NCBI GenBank assembly: GCA_902789245.1
Contig: CADAND010000005.1
Coordinates: 1-64,000, forward strand
DNA length: 64,000 bases
Direction: 5' to 3'
Source of the DNA: an uncultured Bacteroidia bacterium
Lineage (GTDB): Bacteria; Bacteroidota; Bacteroidia; Bacteroidales; UBA932
Under the pieces are notes generated by a model that searched no databases, had not been told where the DNA came from, and was given only the letters and a program-made list of their open reading frames with translations. The translations under genes and the position numbers were made by a program. The first letter of the stretch is position 1. Each line of letters begins with the position of its first letter. This document shows, piece by piece, positions 41,871 through 50,227 of the stretch.

Positions 41871-41903
41871 AAAGAAAACAGGCCTGAATGACCTGTTTTC
41901 TTT
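41871..41903 (-). terminator. Terminator of the S6-S18-L9 operon
   Basis: A perfect 12-bp stem, AAAGAAAACAGG/CCTGTTTTCTTT, with a 9-nt loop, 25 nt after the L9 stop. On the minus strand the stem ends in CTTTCTTTT-like T-rich sequence. It separates rplI from the polysaccharide promoter. Confidence 0.85.
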
Positions 41904-41927
41904 AGTATTTGAACTCAGATTGAGAGC

Positions 41928-42380
41928 TTATTCGGCGGCAGCCTCGGCCTCTACGAGGACCTTGATCTTGGCGAAGACGCCCTTGTAGCACTTCACCTTG
42001 CCTTCGAACTCGCCGGCTTCCTTGATTTCAGGAACGGTGACGTTCTTCTTGTCGACCTCGACACCGGCGGCGGCGAGGGCCTCGGCAACCTGGGCGGCGG
42101 TCACGGCGCCATAGAGCTTGCCGCTCTCGCCGACCTTGGCGGTCAGTTTCACTTCCACGGCCTCGATCTTGGCGGCGAGGGCCTGGGCGTCAGCAACCAG
42201 CTTGGCTTCCTTGTGGGCGCGCTGGCGAAGGGTCTCGGCGTGCTGCTTGAGCGCGGACGGGGTACCGACGGAGGCGTAGCCCTGCGGAACGAGATAATTG
42301 AGCGCGTAACCGGTCTTGACTTCTACCACATCTCCGGCCTCGCCGAGATTGGCAACTTCTTTCTTGAGAATGATCTTCAT
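41928..42380 (-). CDS. rplI: Ribosomal protein L9
   Basis: A 150-residue bL9. The N-terminal domain starts MKIILKKEVANLGEAGDVVE with VKTGYALNYLVPQGYA, which binds 23S rRNA; a long connecting helix (residues 40-75) leads to the C-terminal domain (KVGESGKLYGAVTAAQVAEA). It is the last gene of the conserved S6-S18-L9 operon, with a strong terminator after the stop. Confidence 0.97.
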   Translation of the reverse strand: MKIILKKEVANLGEAGDVVEVKTGYALNYLVPQGYASVGTPSALKQHAETLRQRAHKEAKLVADAQALAAKIEAVEVKLTAKVGESGKLYGAVTAAQVAEALAAAGVEVDKKNVTVPEIKEAGEFEGKVKCYKGVFAKIKVLVEAEAAAE

Positions 42381-42390
42381 AACGCTTCAA

Positions 42391-42657
42391 TTATTTGAGG
42401 AGGTCGGTGACATACGGGAGAAGGGAGAGGGAGCGGGCACGCTTGATGGCCTGGGCTACCTTGCGCTGGAACTTGAGGGAAGTACCCGTGATGCGGCGGG
42501 GAAGGATCTTGCCCTGCTCGTTGAGGAACTTCTTGAGGAACTCGGCGTCCTTGTAATCGACATACTTGATGCCCGCCTTCTTGAAGCGGCAGTATTTCTT
42601 CTTGCGAACCTCTACGGTAGGAGGGTTCAGATAACGGATTTCGTTGTTGTTTGCCAT
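42391..42657 (-). CDS. rpsR: Ribosomal protein S18
   Basis: An 88-residue bS18 of normal length. The family core [20 protein letters not shown] and [14 protein letters not shown] is complete; the N-terminus carries [20 protein letters not shown] with the single Cys. It forms a heterodimer with S6 on the 30S platform. It lies 15 nt after rpsF and 10 nt before rplI. Confidence 0.97.
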   Translation of the reverse strand: MANNNEIRYLNPPTVEVRKKKYCRFKKAGIKYVDYKDAEFLKKFLNEQGKILPRRITGTSLKFQRKVAQAIKRARSLSLLPYVTDLLK

Positions 42658-42672
42658 AATGATTCCTCCTGA

Positions 42673-43086
42673 TTATTCTTCGGTTTCAATCTCTTCGGCT
42701 TCGGCCTTGGGGGCTTCTTCCTGCTGAGGAGCAGCAGCGGCGGCAGCGGCCTTGGCGGCGCGCGTCTGGCGGCGGTGCTCGGCGTAAGCGACAGCGTGCT
42801 GGTCCAGGGCTACGGTGAGGTAGCGGAGGATGCGCTCGTCGCGGTGGTACTGGGTCTCGAGGGTGGCCACGAACTGCGGGTCAGCCTTGAACTCGATCAG
42901 GTAATAGAATCCTGACGTCTTGTGCTGGATGGGGTAAGCGAGCTGCTTGAGACCCCAGTCCTCTTCGTACACGATCTCGCCGCCGTTGTCACGGATCAGC
43001 TGGGTGTACTTGGCAACCGCTTCCTTCATCTGGGTGTCAGACAAAACGGGAGTTGCAATGAAAACGGTTTCGTACTGTTTGATCAT
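42673..43086 (-). CDS. rpsF: Ribosomal protein S6
   Basis: A 137-residue bS6. The ferredoxin-like fold is seen in YETVFIATPVLSDTQMKEAV, GGEIVYEEDWGLKQLAYPIQ and SGFYYLIEFKADPQFVATLE. After about residue 100 there is an Ala/Glu-rich acidic tail (AAAAAAAPQQEEAPKAEAEE), a common tail in this phylum. First gene of the S6-S18-L9 operon, behind a promoter at 43134-43163. Confidence 0.97.
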   Translation of the reverse strand: MIKQYETVFIATPVLSDTQMKEAVAKYTQLIRDNGGEIVYEEDWGLKQLAYPIQHKTSGFYYLIEFKADPQFVATLETQYHRDERILRYLTVALDQHAVAYAEHRRQTRAAKAAAAAAAPQQEEAPKAEAEEIETEE

Positions 43087-43133
43087 TTTGTTAATAATTA
43101 AATAAATACACAGTCCCTCTTAAAAAGGGGCTG

Positions 43134-43163
43134 CAAAGATAGGAATAATTTTCGGATTATCAA
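43134..43163 (-). promoter_or_regulatory. Promoter of rpsF-rpsR-rplI
   Basis: Minus-strand TATCTTTG (plus 43134-43141) with TTG (plus 43161-43163) exactly 19 nt upstream. The leader of about 40 nt contains a weak imperfect hairpin (CAGCCCCT with AGAGGGACTG) that could serve autoregulation by S6:S18, though the typical CCG loop was not seen. Confidence 0.75.
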
Positions 43164-43501
43164 AGAGATTCCGGATCTTGTCCGGGAAGTCCGGGCGGGA
43201 CGCCGGTGACCTTCTTGAAGACGCGGTTGAAGAAGGAAACGCTCGAGAAGCCGCAGGCAGCCGCGACTTCCTGCTGGCGGGCGCCGGGATGCTCCGTGCG
43301 ATAGGCCTCCGCGTGCCGGATCCGGAGCGAGTTGATCAAGTCCGGGAACGGCATCCCGTAGAGCTCGTTGACCAGGCTGGAGACGTAAGTCTTGTTGGTC
43401 TGCAGCCGACGGGCCACTTCCGTCACCGTGAGGTGCGGCTCCAGGTAGGCGCGGCGCTCGATGACGAGCCGCTGGAAATCGGTGTTGAGTCGGCGTGGCA
43501 T
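43160..43501 (-). CDS. AraC-family DNA-binding protein, single-domain
   Basis: A 113-residue protein consisting only of the AraC/XylS DNA-binding domain. The first helix-turn-helix is in LTVTEVARRLQTNKTYVSSL and the second in QQEVAAACGFSSVSFFNRVF, ending KKVTGVPPG. There is no ligand-binding domain, so it may be activated by abundance or by a partner. It is divergent from the histidine kinase gene (83 nt between starts), which suggests it may be linked to that signalling pair, but this is inference. A -7 box TACCTTTG (43521-43528) lies 19 nt upstream of its ATG. Confidence 0.88.
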   Translation of the reverse strand: MPRRLNTDFQRLVIERRAYLEPHLTVTEVARRLQTNKTYVSSLVNELYGMPFPDLINSLRIRHAEAYRTEHPGARQQEVAAACGFSSVSFFNRVFKKVTGVPPGLPGQDPESL

Positions 43502-43520
43502 GGCGGAACGGTCGTCCCGG

Positions 43521-43528
43521 CAAAGGTA
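43521..43528 (-). promoter_or_regulatory. -7 box for the AraC-family gene
   Basis: Minus-strand TACCTTTG, 19 nt before the ATG at 43501; no TTG at the expected distance. Confidence 0.5.
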
Positions 43529-43548
43529 GGGAATTTCTTCAACAAGAA

Positions 43549-43578
43549 TTGATTATTGTCAAATAATTTCTATCTTTG
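43549..43578 (+). promoter_or_regulatory. Promoter of the histidine kinase/response regulator pair
   Basis: TTG at 43549-43551, a 19-nt spacer, and TATCTTTG at 43571-43578; the ATG follows at 43584, so the leader is nearly absent. Confidence 0.7.
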
Positions 43579-43583
43579 GGAAG

Positions 43584-45593
43584 ATGAAACGTTTGATTCT
43601 CGCATGTTTCTGTCTGCTGGCGGCCCTGGGGACGCTGGCCGGGCAGAATAATCCTTACGAGATCGACGATGTCTGCTACGCCATCCTGCAGCGGGTGGAG
43701 GCCGTGGTGGACGATCCGTCCGCGGAGGATTTCGACGAGATCAACGCCCAGTTGCTGGCGACGGCGATCGAGCGGGGCGACACGAAGGCGCAGACGCTTC
43801 ACTATGTCTTTGCGCTCCGGCGGATCTGCCGGGTGAGCGTGAACGTCCCCCTGGAGCAGCGTTTCCAGATGAACCGGCGGGTGGACGAAGCGTTCCACAA
43901 GCTGAAGGAAGTGGCCGGCGAGAAGGGCTACACCCAATATTATTACTACGCCTACGACCTGGCGCAGACCTATTATTTCGACTCCCGGCAGGTGTCGGCG
44001 GCGTTCGACCTGCTGGACGAGATGCTGAAGGAGTCCGAGCAGGAAGATGACGATTTCGGCGAGTGGCAGGCCCTTCGTTTCCTGGCGCAGATATACCAGC
44101 AGCAGGAAGATATCCTGAACACGCGTCTGTATCTCATGCAGGCGCTGGAGCTGTATGCGGAGTCCAGGGATCCGGAGGTCCGGAAGCAGCCCATCACGCG
44201 TACCTACTGCGACTTGGCTGACACGTACGACTTTTCCGAAGACTCTTGCCGCCTGTTTTACCGGAGGGCGATGGAGTCCGCCCAGGCGCACCTGGACACG
44301 CTCCGCTGCTCGTATTACCAGGCCCAGATCGCGGCGTTCGACAAGAATCTGACCGAGTATGTGCGCAAGCGCGACTACTGTCTGAACGATTCGGCTTTCC
44401 ACTCGTTCTTCCGCACCGGTGAGGAGCTCTTCGCCTGCGTGGATGCGTTGGTGCGCCACGAACGTCCCTCGCAGGCCCTGATGGACACGCTGGCGCTGCC
44501 CCGCCAGCAGCAGTTCATCGGCCGCCTGGCGGCGGAGTGGGGGCAGTATGACATCTCCCTCGCGATGATGCGCAAGCGCTACATGGACATGCAATACATG
44601 CTGTCCAGGATCAATAACATGCGTCTCGAGGAGGCGTCCGGGCGTTATCAGAATTACGCCCTGAACCGTCAGCTGACCGAAAAGAGCCAGGAGGTGATCA
44701 TGGCGACGCGCCTGGTGGAGTTCCTGGTGATGGTGATCCTGCTCGTCTCGTCCGGTTTCTTCTGGGTGCACAACCGCAACCTGCGCAAGGCGCGGGAGAT
44801 AGACGAGTCGCGCATCCGGGAGCTGAAGGAAGCGAACGAACAGGTCCAGATGGCCAATGCGGCCAAGACCCGCTTCGTCCAGAATATGAGCCATGAAGTG
44901 CGGACGCCGCTCAATGCCATCGTGGGTTTCTCGCAGTTGCTCGCGCTCCCGGACGGATCGTTCCCGGAGGAGGAGAAAGCGGAATTCTCGGACCATATCA
45001 TCAACAATACCAAGATGTTGACGATGTTGCTGGACGATATCCTGAATGCATCTGCCATGGATTCAGGCAAGTATCGGGTCAGCTATGAGGAAGGGGAGAT
45101 GCACTTCATCGCGCAGGCTGCGATCCGCAGCGCGGAGCACCGCCTGCAGCCGGGCGTCAAGATGTACTACGCGCCCGAATCGGAGGAACCGTTCCCGTTC
45201 CAGACGGATCCGCGTCGCGTGCAGCAGATCCTGATCAACCTGCTGACCAACTCCTGCAAGCATACAAAAGAAGGAGAAATCCGCCTTTCCAGCTCGCTGA
45301 CGAGCCGTCCCGGTTTCGTGTCGTATTCCGTGACGGATACGGGCCCCGGCGTCCCCGTCGACCAGGCCGAGCGCATCTTTGACCGCTTCACGAAACTGAA
45401 CGATTTCGTTCAGGGGACGGGCCTGGGACTGAGCATTTGCCGCGACATCGCCGAGCGCATGGGCGCCTCGGTTTACCTGGATACCACTTATACGGCCGGA
45501 GGCGCACGCTTCATCTTTGAAGTGCCCGTGGACCCGCCGCAGGAAGAGAATACACAACCAACCAATAACCCCAGTCAAGTAGATCATGCTTAA
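43584..45593 (+). CDS. Membrane sensor histidine kinase with periplasmic TPR-like region
   Basis: A 669-residue sensor. A signal peptide ([20 protein letters not shown]) precedes a helical, TPR-like periplasmic region (about 25-370), one membrane helix (about 375-395, [16 protein letters not shown]), a short coiled coil, then the kinase core: H-box [20 protein letters not shown] near residue 435, N-box [16 protein letters not shown]1 [17 protein letters not shown] and G2 [17 protein letters not shown]. It phosphorylates the response regulator whose gene overlaps its 3' end by 8 nt. It has no receiver domain of its own. Signal unknown. Confidence 0.94.
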   Translation: MKRLILACFCLLAALGTLAGQNNPYEIDDVCYAILQRVEAVVDDPSAEDFDEINAQLLATAIERGDTKAQTLHYVFALRRICRVSVNVPLEQRFQMNRRVDEAFHKLKEVAGEKGYTQYYYYAYDLAQTYYFDSRQVSAAFDLLDEMLKESEQEDDDFGEWQALRFLAQIYQQQEDILNTRLYLMQALELYAESRDPEVRKQPITRTYCDLADTYDFSEDSCRLFYRRAMESAQAHLDTLRCSYYQAQIAAFDKNLTEYVRKRDYCLNDSAFHSFFRTGEELFACVDALVRHERPSQALMDTLALPRQQQFIGRLAAEWGQYDISLAMMRKRYMDMQYMLSRINNMRLEEASGRYQNYALNRQLTEKSQEVIMATRLVEFLVMVILLVSSGFFWVHNRNLRKAREIDESRIRELKEANEQVQMANAAKTRFVQNMSHEVRTPLNAIVGFSQLLALPDGSFPEEEKAEFSDHIINNTKMLTMLLDDILNASAMDSGKYRVSYEEGEMHFIAQAAIRSAEHRLQPGVKMYYAPESEEPFPFQTDPRRVQQILINLLTNSCKHTKEGEIRLSSSLTSRPGFVSYSVTDTGPGVPVDQAERIFDRFTKLNDFVQGTGLGLSICRDIAERMGASVYLDTTYTAGGARFIFEVPVDPPQEENTQPTNNPSQVDHA

Positions 45594-45999
45594 TTTTGAT
45601 CCTAACCACGATTACTCTAAGTACAACATCCTGGCAGTGGACGATATTCCGCTGAACCTGGTGTTGGTGCAGAAGATGCTTTCCCGTTTCAAATTCGAAA
45701 TCCGTACGGCCGGTAACGGTCAGCAGGCGCTGGACGCCGTGGCCGAGCGCAAACCCGACCTGATCCTGCTGGATCTGATGATGCCGGGTATCGACGGATT
45801 TGAAGTCATCAAGCGCTTGCGGCAAGATCCCGCCACGGCGGATATCCGCATCGTCATCCTGTCCGCGCTCAATTCGAACGAGGATGTCGTGAAAGGTTTT
45901 GACCTTGGGGCGAACGACTTCATCATGAAGCCGATCATCATGGAGAAACTGTTCAACAGCGTTGCTACGCAGTTGCAGTTTGTCGAATCCAAAGACTAG
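45586..45999 (+). CDS. Single-domain response regulator (receiver only)
   Basis: A 137-residue receiver. The acidic pocket is in [18 protein letters not shown]; the phospho-acceptor Asp is in [16 protein letters not shown] near residue 65; the conserved Thr/Ser position is in [14 protein letters not shown] and the Lys in [13 protein letters not shown]. There is no output domain, so it must act through a partner, a phosphorelay, or protein contact. It overlaps the kinase gene by 8 nt and its stop codon overlaps that of parE (shared CTAG). Confidence 0.93.
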   Translation: MLNFDPNHDYSKYNILAVDDIPLNLVLVQKMLSRFKFEIRTAGNGQQALDAVAERKPDLILLDLMMPGIDGFEVIKRLRQDPATADIRIVILSALNSNEDVVKGFDLGANDFIMKPIIMEKLFNSVATQLQFVESKD

Positions 46000-47897
46000 A
46001 TATTGACGTCTTCCAGCTCTTCTTCGGAGCGAAGGTTCGCCCGGATGAAATTCTGGCGGTCGAGGGTATTGTCACCCATGTAGAACGCCATGATGTTCGC
46101 GATGGACTCCTCCTCGGCGATTTTGACGAGGTCGAGGCGCATCTCCGGACCGATGAAGTGGACGAACTCCTCGGAGGATATCTCTCCCAGACCTTTGAAC
46201 CGGGTGATTTCGACGCCGGTCTTGAGTGATTTGATCGCTTTCTCCTTCTCTTCCTGGTTGTAGCAGTAGTGGCTCTCCTTCTTGTTGCGCACGCGGAAGA
46301 GCGGCGTCTGGAGGATGTACACGTGCCCGCGCCGGATCAGGTCGGGATAGTATTTCATGAAGAAGGTCAGCATCAGCAGACGGATGTGCATGCCGTCGTC
46401 ATCGGCATCGGTCGCCACGATGATGTTGTTGTAACGGAGTCCTTCGAGATCATCCTCGATGCCGAGGGCGGAAATGAGCAGGTTCAGCTCTTCGTTCTCC
46501 GCGAACTTCTTGCGCTTTTCCTTGTAGCAGTTGAGCGGCTTGCCGCGCAGCGAGAAGACCGCCTGGTAGTTGGCGTTGCGCGCCTTGGTGATCGTACCGC
46601 TTGCGGAGTCGCCCTCCGTGATGAAGATGGAGGAGGATTCGATGTTCTCCTGGGTCTTCTCGGTGACTTTGTCGTTGTAGTGGTAGCGGCAGTCGCGCAG
46701 CTTGGGGTTGTAGACGTTGGTGCGCTTGTTGCGCTCGCGCGTCTTCTTCTGGATGCCGCTGATCTCCTCGCGCTCCTTCTGGGAGGATTTGATCTTTTCC
46801 TCGATCACGGGGACGATCTCCTTGTGGATGCGCAGGTAGTTGTCCAGATTCTTGGCGACGAAGTCGTTCACGTAGGAGCGGATGGTCGGGCCGATGTCGG
46901 TCTTGAGTGCGCCGCTCTCGTCGTGGTACTGCTTCTCCCACATGTAGTTGGACCCGAGCTTGGTCTTGGTCTGGCCTTCGAAGTTCGGCTCCTGGATCTG
47001 GATGCTGATGGCGCCCACCACGCCCTGGCGGCAGTCGGTGGGGTCGTAGTTCTTCTTGAAGAATTCCTTCAGGGTCTTGGCGATGGCTTCGCGGTAGGCG
47101 GCGAGGTGGGTGCCGCCGTCGCGGGTGTTCTGGCCGTTGACGAAGGAGGAGATGTTCTCGCCGTAGGCATTGCTGTGGCTGAGCACGATCTCGATGTCCT
47201 CGCCCTCCAGGTGGATGGGCGGGTAGAGCGGCTCGTCGCTGAGCAGGTTCTCGTTCACGAGGTCCAGCAGGCCGTTCTCGGATTTGTAGGGGGTGCCGTT
47301 GAGGAGGAGGGTCAAGCCTTTCTTGAGGTAGGAGTAGTTCTTGACCATCGTCTCCACGAAGTCCATGTTGAAGGCGTATTCGCCGAACATCATCTTGTCC
47401 GGCGTGAAGACGACGAGCGTGCCGTTCTTCTCCGTGGTCTTGCCCTTGCCGCTGTCCTTCAGCTCGCCGCGCTCGAAGCGCGCCCAGGAGCTCTCGCCGT
47501 CGCGGTGCGAGCAGACGTAGAAACTCTCCGAGAGGGCGTTGACGGCCTTGGTGCCGACGCCGTTGAGGCCGACGGATTTCTTGAAAACCTTGTCGTCGAA
47601 CTTGCCGCCGGTGTTGAGGATGCTCACGGCCTTGATCACGGAATCCAGGGGGATGCCGCGTCCGAAGTCGCGCACGGTGACTTCTTTCTCCTGGATGTCG
47701 ATGCGGATCTCCTTGCCGAATCCCATCGCGAATTCGTCGATGGAATTGTCCACGATTTCTTTCAGGAGGACGTAGATGCCGTCGCCCGGGTTATTGCCGT
47801 TGCCGAGGCGGCCTATGTACATACCCGGACGAAGGCGTACGTGCTGTACGCCTTCGAGGGTGCGTATGTTGTCGTCAGTGTAGTTGCTATTTGGCAT
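45996..47897 (-). CDS. parE: DNA topoisomerase IV subunit B (ParE/GyrB family)
   Basis: A 633-residue type IIA topoisomerase ATPase subunit. The GHKL ATPase has RLRPGMYIGRLGNGNN, LLKEIVDNSIDEFAMG and VRDFGRGIPLDSVIK; the transducer has FVNGQNTRDGGTHLAAYREA; TOPRIM has SIFITEGDSASGTITKARN and IIVATDADDDGMHIRLLML. The length (about 630) suits ParE rather than the longer GyrB group of this phylum. With ParC it decatenates chromosomes. It overlaps the DUF1573 gene upstream by 11 nt and converges on the response regulator gene. Confidence 0.93.
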   Translation of the reverse strand: MPNSNYTDDNIRTLEGVQHVRLRPGMYIGRLGNGNNPGDGIYVLLKEIVDNSIDEFAMGFGKEIRIDIQEKEVTVRDFGRGIPLDSVIKAVSILNTGGKFDDKVFKKSVGLNGVGTKAVNALSESFYVCSHRDGESSWARFERGELKDSGKGKTTEKNGTLVVFTPDKMMFGEYAFNMDFVETMVKNYSYLKKGLTLLLNGTPYKSENGLLDLVNENLLSDEPLYPPIHLEGEDIEIVLSHSNAYGENISSFVNGQNTRDGGTHLAAYREAIAKTLKEFFKKNYDPTDCRQGVVGAISIQIQEPNFEGQTKTKLGSNYMWEKQYHDESGALKTDIGPTIRSYVNDFVAKNLDNYLRIHKEIVPVIEEKIKSSQKEREEISGIQKKTRERNKRTNVYNPKLRDCRYHYNDKVTEKTQENIESSSIFITEGDSASGTITKARNANYQAVFSLRGKPLNCYKEKRKKFAENEELNLLISALGIEDDLEGLRYNNIIVATDADDDGMHIRLLMLTFFMKYYPDLIRRGHVYILQTPLFRVRNKKESHYCYNQEEKEKAIKSLKTGVEITRFKGLGEISSEEFVHFIGPEMRLDLVKIAEEESIANIMAFYMGDNTLDRQNFIRANLRSEEELEDVNI

Positions 47898-48246
47898 TCT
47901 TGACTGAACCTTTGAGGTGCAGGATGACCGGTTTCTTCTGGGCGGAGGTGTAGACGGTCAAGGTCTTGTCGAAGGTGCCCGTGCCTTCGTCGTTGGAATA
48001 GGTCGCTTTGATTTCGCCCTTGGCGCCCGGAGCGATGGCTTCGCGCGTCCATACGACGTCGGTGCATCCGCAGGAAGGAACAACGGCCAGGATCGAGAGA
48101 TCCTCGTCGGCATCGTTGATCACGGTAAAGGTGCAGGTCTGCTTGCCGGCCTTGGCGCTGATCTCGCCAAAGTCGTGTACAGTTTTGTCAAACTGGATGG
48201 GTGCTGCAAGCGCGGCAGCAAGCAAGATTGTCAAAAGCGTTTTCAT
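47887..48246 (-). CDS. Small DUF1573-type secreted protein
   Basis: A 119-residue protein with a signal peptide (MKTLLTILLAAALAAPIQF) and one DUF1573 immunoglobulin-like domain, with the family start FDKTVHDFGEISAKAG and the characteristic VPSCGCTDVVW and AIAPGAKGEIKATYS. Function is unknown; in Bacteroidetes these are periplasmic or surface proteins. I chose the ATG at 48246 because the signal peptide begins there and a -7 box (48252-48259) lies just upstream. It overlaps parE by 11 nt and is probably co-transcribed with it. Confidence 0.88.
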   Translation of the reverse strand: MKTLLTILLAAALAAPIQFDKTVHDFGEISAKAGKQTCTFTVINDADEDLSILAVVPSCGCTDVVWTREAIAPGAKGEIKATYSNDEGTGTFDKTLTVYTSAQKKPVILHLKGSVKNAK

Positions 48247-48251
48247 AACTG

Positions 48252-48259
48252 CAAATTTA
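48252..48259 (-). promoter_or_regulatory. -7 box for the DUF1573-parE transcript
   Basis: Minus-strand TAAATTTG, 5 nt before the ATG at 48246. Confidence 0.5.
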
Positions 48260-48272
48260 CGAAAAAAATGAT

Positions 48273-48280
48273 TACTTTTG
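48273..48280 (+). promoter_or_regulatory. -7 box for the ferredoxin gene
   Basis: TACTTTTG matches TAnnTTTG and lies 50 nt before the ferredoxin ATG at 48331; it is divergent from the DUF1573 promoter. Confidence 0.5.
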
Positions 48281-48330
48281 TCCCGGTTTTTGCAAATAAC
48301 GGACCGAACACACACTAAATTTTACTGATA

Positions 48331-48504
48331 ATGGCTTACAAGATCAATCCCGACACCTGCGTGGCATGTGGTACTTGCCAGGGTGAATGCCCTTCCGGCG
48401 CTATCCAGGAGGGTGATGTTTACTCCATCGACCCGAACGTCTGCATCGACTGCGGTACCTGCGCCGATGCCTGCCCGATGGGCGCTATCGCTCCGGCCGA
48501 GTAG
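48331..48504 (+). CDS. 2[4Fe-4S] ferredoxin
   Basis: A 57-residue ferredoxin with two CxxCxxCxxxCP clusters (CVACGTCQGECPSGAI near residues 10-25, CIDCGTCADACPMGAI near 38-53), each coordinating a [4Fe-4S] cluster. It begins MAYKINPDTC and ends APAE. It is a typical clostridial-type electron carrier of anaerobes and a natural partner for the pyruvate:ferredoxin oxidoreductase at 54944-58456. It is monocistronic, with a -7 box upstream and an intrinsic terminator 26 nt after the stop. Confidence 0.95.
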   Translation: MAYKINPDTCVACGTCQGECPSGAIQEGDVYSIDPNVCIDCGTCADACPMGAIAPAE

Positions 48505-48530
48505 TCACGCACCAAGTGTCTTACCAGTAA

Positions 48531-48556
48531 GGGAGTCCCGACGGGGCTCCCTTTTT
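48531..48556 (+). terminator. Intrinsic terminator of the ferredoxin gene
   Basis: The stem GGGAG.CCC pairs with GGG.CTCCC around a 3-nt loop, followed by five T at 48552-48556. Confidence 0.88.
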
Positions 48557-48559
48557 CTT

Positions 48560-48644
48560 GCCTGCCGGGCAGCAACTTCCCCCGGACGGGCATTTTGCGC
48601 AAGCTTTTTTTCTTGCCCGGACGGGGAAGTCTGCTGACGGCAGC
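48560..48644. repeat. Long imperfect inverted repeat downstream of the LysR-deaminase gene
   Basis: Left arm 48560-48592 and right arm 48614-48644 are imperfect inverted copies (core ACTTCCCC...CGGGCA on the left against TGCCCG...GGGGAAGT on the right), with a 21-nt loop containing a T-run. It could end the minus-strand gene ending at 48662, but the arms are much longer than a normal terminator. Confidence 0.6.
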
Positions 48645-48661
48645 TTATTCTGGCTGGCAAT

Positions 48662-50086
48662 CTATTTCAGCAGACGGCCGTTGCAGAGGCGGTAGCGGAT
48701 GACGGAGGTGTCGGCAGAATAGACCCAGTTGGAGATCAGGTTGTGGCAGGGCTGCATGGACGGGGCGCCGAGATCGACGAGGACGGCGTCCGCCAGCTTG
48801 CCCTTGGCGATCTCGCCGGCGTCGATGCCGAAGAACTCGGCACCGTTGCGCGTGGCCCAGCGGAAGATCTCGTCGGCGGGCAGCAGGGTCGTGTCTCCGT
48901 TGAGCTTGGCCAGCAGGGCCGCGAATTTCATCTCCTCGCGCATGTCCAGGTTGTTGTTGGACGACACGCCGTCCGTGCCCAGGGTGATGCGGCAGCCCGA
49001 TTCGAGCGCCAGCTCGTAGGGGAAACGGCCGCTGCCCAGCTTCATGTTGGAACAGGGGCAGTGCGCGATGGTGACGCCGTGATTCGCCAGGATCTTCCAT
49101 TCCTCGGCGTCCACGTGCACGCAGTGGGCGGCGATGACGTCCGGACCCAGGATGCCCAGCTTGTCGAGGTAGCGCACCGGCGTGGTGCCGTGTGCCTTGA
49201 TGCAGTCCTCGACCTCGCGGCGCGTCTCGCTGACGTGGATGTGGATCAGCATGTCGTGGTGGCGGGCGAAGTCGACACAGCGCTTGAGCCGTTCACCGTT
49301 CACGGTATAGACGGAATGCGGGCACATCACCAGCTGGATGCGGCCGCCGGTCGGGTCCTGCCAGTTCTTGATGTAGTTCTTGAGGGCTTCCGCCTGCGAT
49401 TTGGGATGATTGTCCAGGATGGTGATGCCGATGGCGGCGCGGATCCCGGCGGCCTCGACCGGGGCCATGGCCTCTTCGGGGTCGAAGTACATGTCCGAGA
49501 AAAAGGTGGAGCCGGAAGCGACCATCTCCCTGACAGCCAGCTCGTTGCCGTGCCGGATGTCGTCCGGGGTCAGGTTGGCCTCGAAGGGCCAGACGTGCTC
49601 CTGCAGCCACTCCTCAAGCGGCAGGTCGTCCGCCATCCCGCGCATGAGCGTCATGGCAGCGTGGGTGTGCGTATTGAAGAAAGAAGGCAGGATCGCCAGT
49701 CCGTCCGCCTCGACGATGCGGTCGGCCGGGGTATCCTCCGGGGCGTCCAGATCCGCAAAGCGGTCCTTCCGGATCAGGATATTCGTTTTGCGCCCGTCCA
49801 GCAGCACGTGGTGCAGGAGAATGCTCTCCGGCACGCGGAATTCACTGTCCAGCGACTTGTAGTCCGACAGGATGGCGCGGGCGTGCTCCAGGAAGAGGCG
49901 GCCGCGCTGGGTCGGTTCCACGCGCCCGCGGCCGCGCTCGAACAGCGCCCCGCCGACGGATCTCTCCAGTTCTGAAATGTGCTGACTGACGGCCGGCTGG
50001 GAGATGCCCAGGGCCTTGGCGGCGGCCGTGAAGCTGCCCAGCTCCGCGACCCGCTCGAATACGCGTATTCTGAAATCCTCGAACAT
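48662..50086 (-). CDS. LysR-type helix-turn-helix fused to MTA/SAH-deaminase-like amidohydrolase
   Basis: A 474-residue two-part protein in one open frame. Residues 1-75 are a complete LysR-type winged helix: AELGSFTAAAKALGISQPAV with the recognition helix SQHISELERSVGGALF. From about 88 the chain is an amidohydrolase of the MTA/S-adenosylhomocysteine deaminase group, with the usual first strand (ILLHHVLLDGRKTNILIRKD). All metal ligands are present: HxH in FFNTHTHAAMTLMRG (about 140), His in IHIHVSETRREVED (about 282), His in AAHCVHVDA (about 323) and Asp in ITLGTDGVSSNNNLDM (about 370). Normal LysR effector domains are absent. It may be an enzyme that also binds DNA. A -7 box (50106-50113) precedes it. 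Confidence 0.88.
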   Translation of the reverse strand: MFEDFRIRVFERVAELGSFTAAAKALGISQPAVSQHISELERSVGGALFERGRGRVEPTQRGRLFLEHARAILSDYKSLDSEFRVPESILLHHVLLDGRKTNILIRKDRFADLDAPEDTPADRIVEADGLAILPSFFNTHTHAAMTLMRGMADDLPLEEWLQEHVWPFEANLTPDDIRHGNELAVREMVASGSTFFSDMYFDPEEAMAPVEAAGIRAAIGITILDNHPKSQAEALKNYIKNWQDPTGGRIQLVMCPHSVYTVNGERLKRCVDFARHHDMLIHIHVSETRREVEDCIKAHGTTPVRYLDKLGILGPDVIAAHCVHVDAEEWKILANHGVTIAHCPCSNMKLGSGRFPYELALESGCRITLGTDGVSSNNNLDMREEMKFAALLAKLNGDTTLLPADEIFRWATRNGAEFFGIDAGEIAKGKLADAVLVDLGAPSMQPCHNLISNWVYSADTSVIRYRLCNGRLLK

Positions 50087-50105
50087 ATATAAGTCTGTCT
50101 TATCG

Positions 50106-50113
50106 CAAAGTTA
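50106..50113 (-). promoter_or_regulatory. -7 box for the LysR-deaminase fusion gene
   Basis: Minus-strand TAACTTTG, 19 nt before the ATG at 50086. It is close to the terminator of the upstream acyl-CoA synthetase gene. Confidence 0.55.
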
Positions 50114-50126
50114 GCAAAATATAATA

Positions 50127-50154
50127 AAATCCGCCGATTGTCATCGACGGATTT
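50127..50154 (-). terminator. Terminator of the acyl-CoA synthetase gene
   Basis: The stem AAATCCG.CGAT pairs with ATCG.CGGATTT around a 4-nt loop, with a T-rich continuation (TTTTATTATATTTT) on the minus strand. Confidence 0.75.
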
Positions 50155-50159
50155 CTGAA

Positions 50160-50225
50160 GCTTGCCGCGCGGGGGCGTTGTGGAGGGCGAAAATAATTTC
50201 TGGCCGCCCGCGGGGGAAGGCAAGC
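50160..50225. repeat. GC-rich imperfect inverted repeat upstream of the LysR-deaminase gene
   Basis: GCTTGCC..CGCGGGGGCG at the left faces CGCCCGCGGGGG..GGCAAGC at the right, around an AT-rich middle with AAAATAATTT. It lies within the gap after the acyl-CoA synthetase stop codon. Confidence 0.5.
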
Positions 50226-50227
50226 GT

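Noticed and set aside
43087..43160. S6:S18 ribosomal-protein leader RNA before rpsF
   Set aside because: Only a weak imperfect hairpin was seen and the characteristic CCG element was missing, so I kept it as a remark, not a feature.
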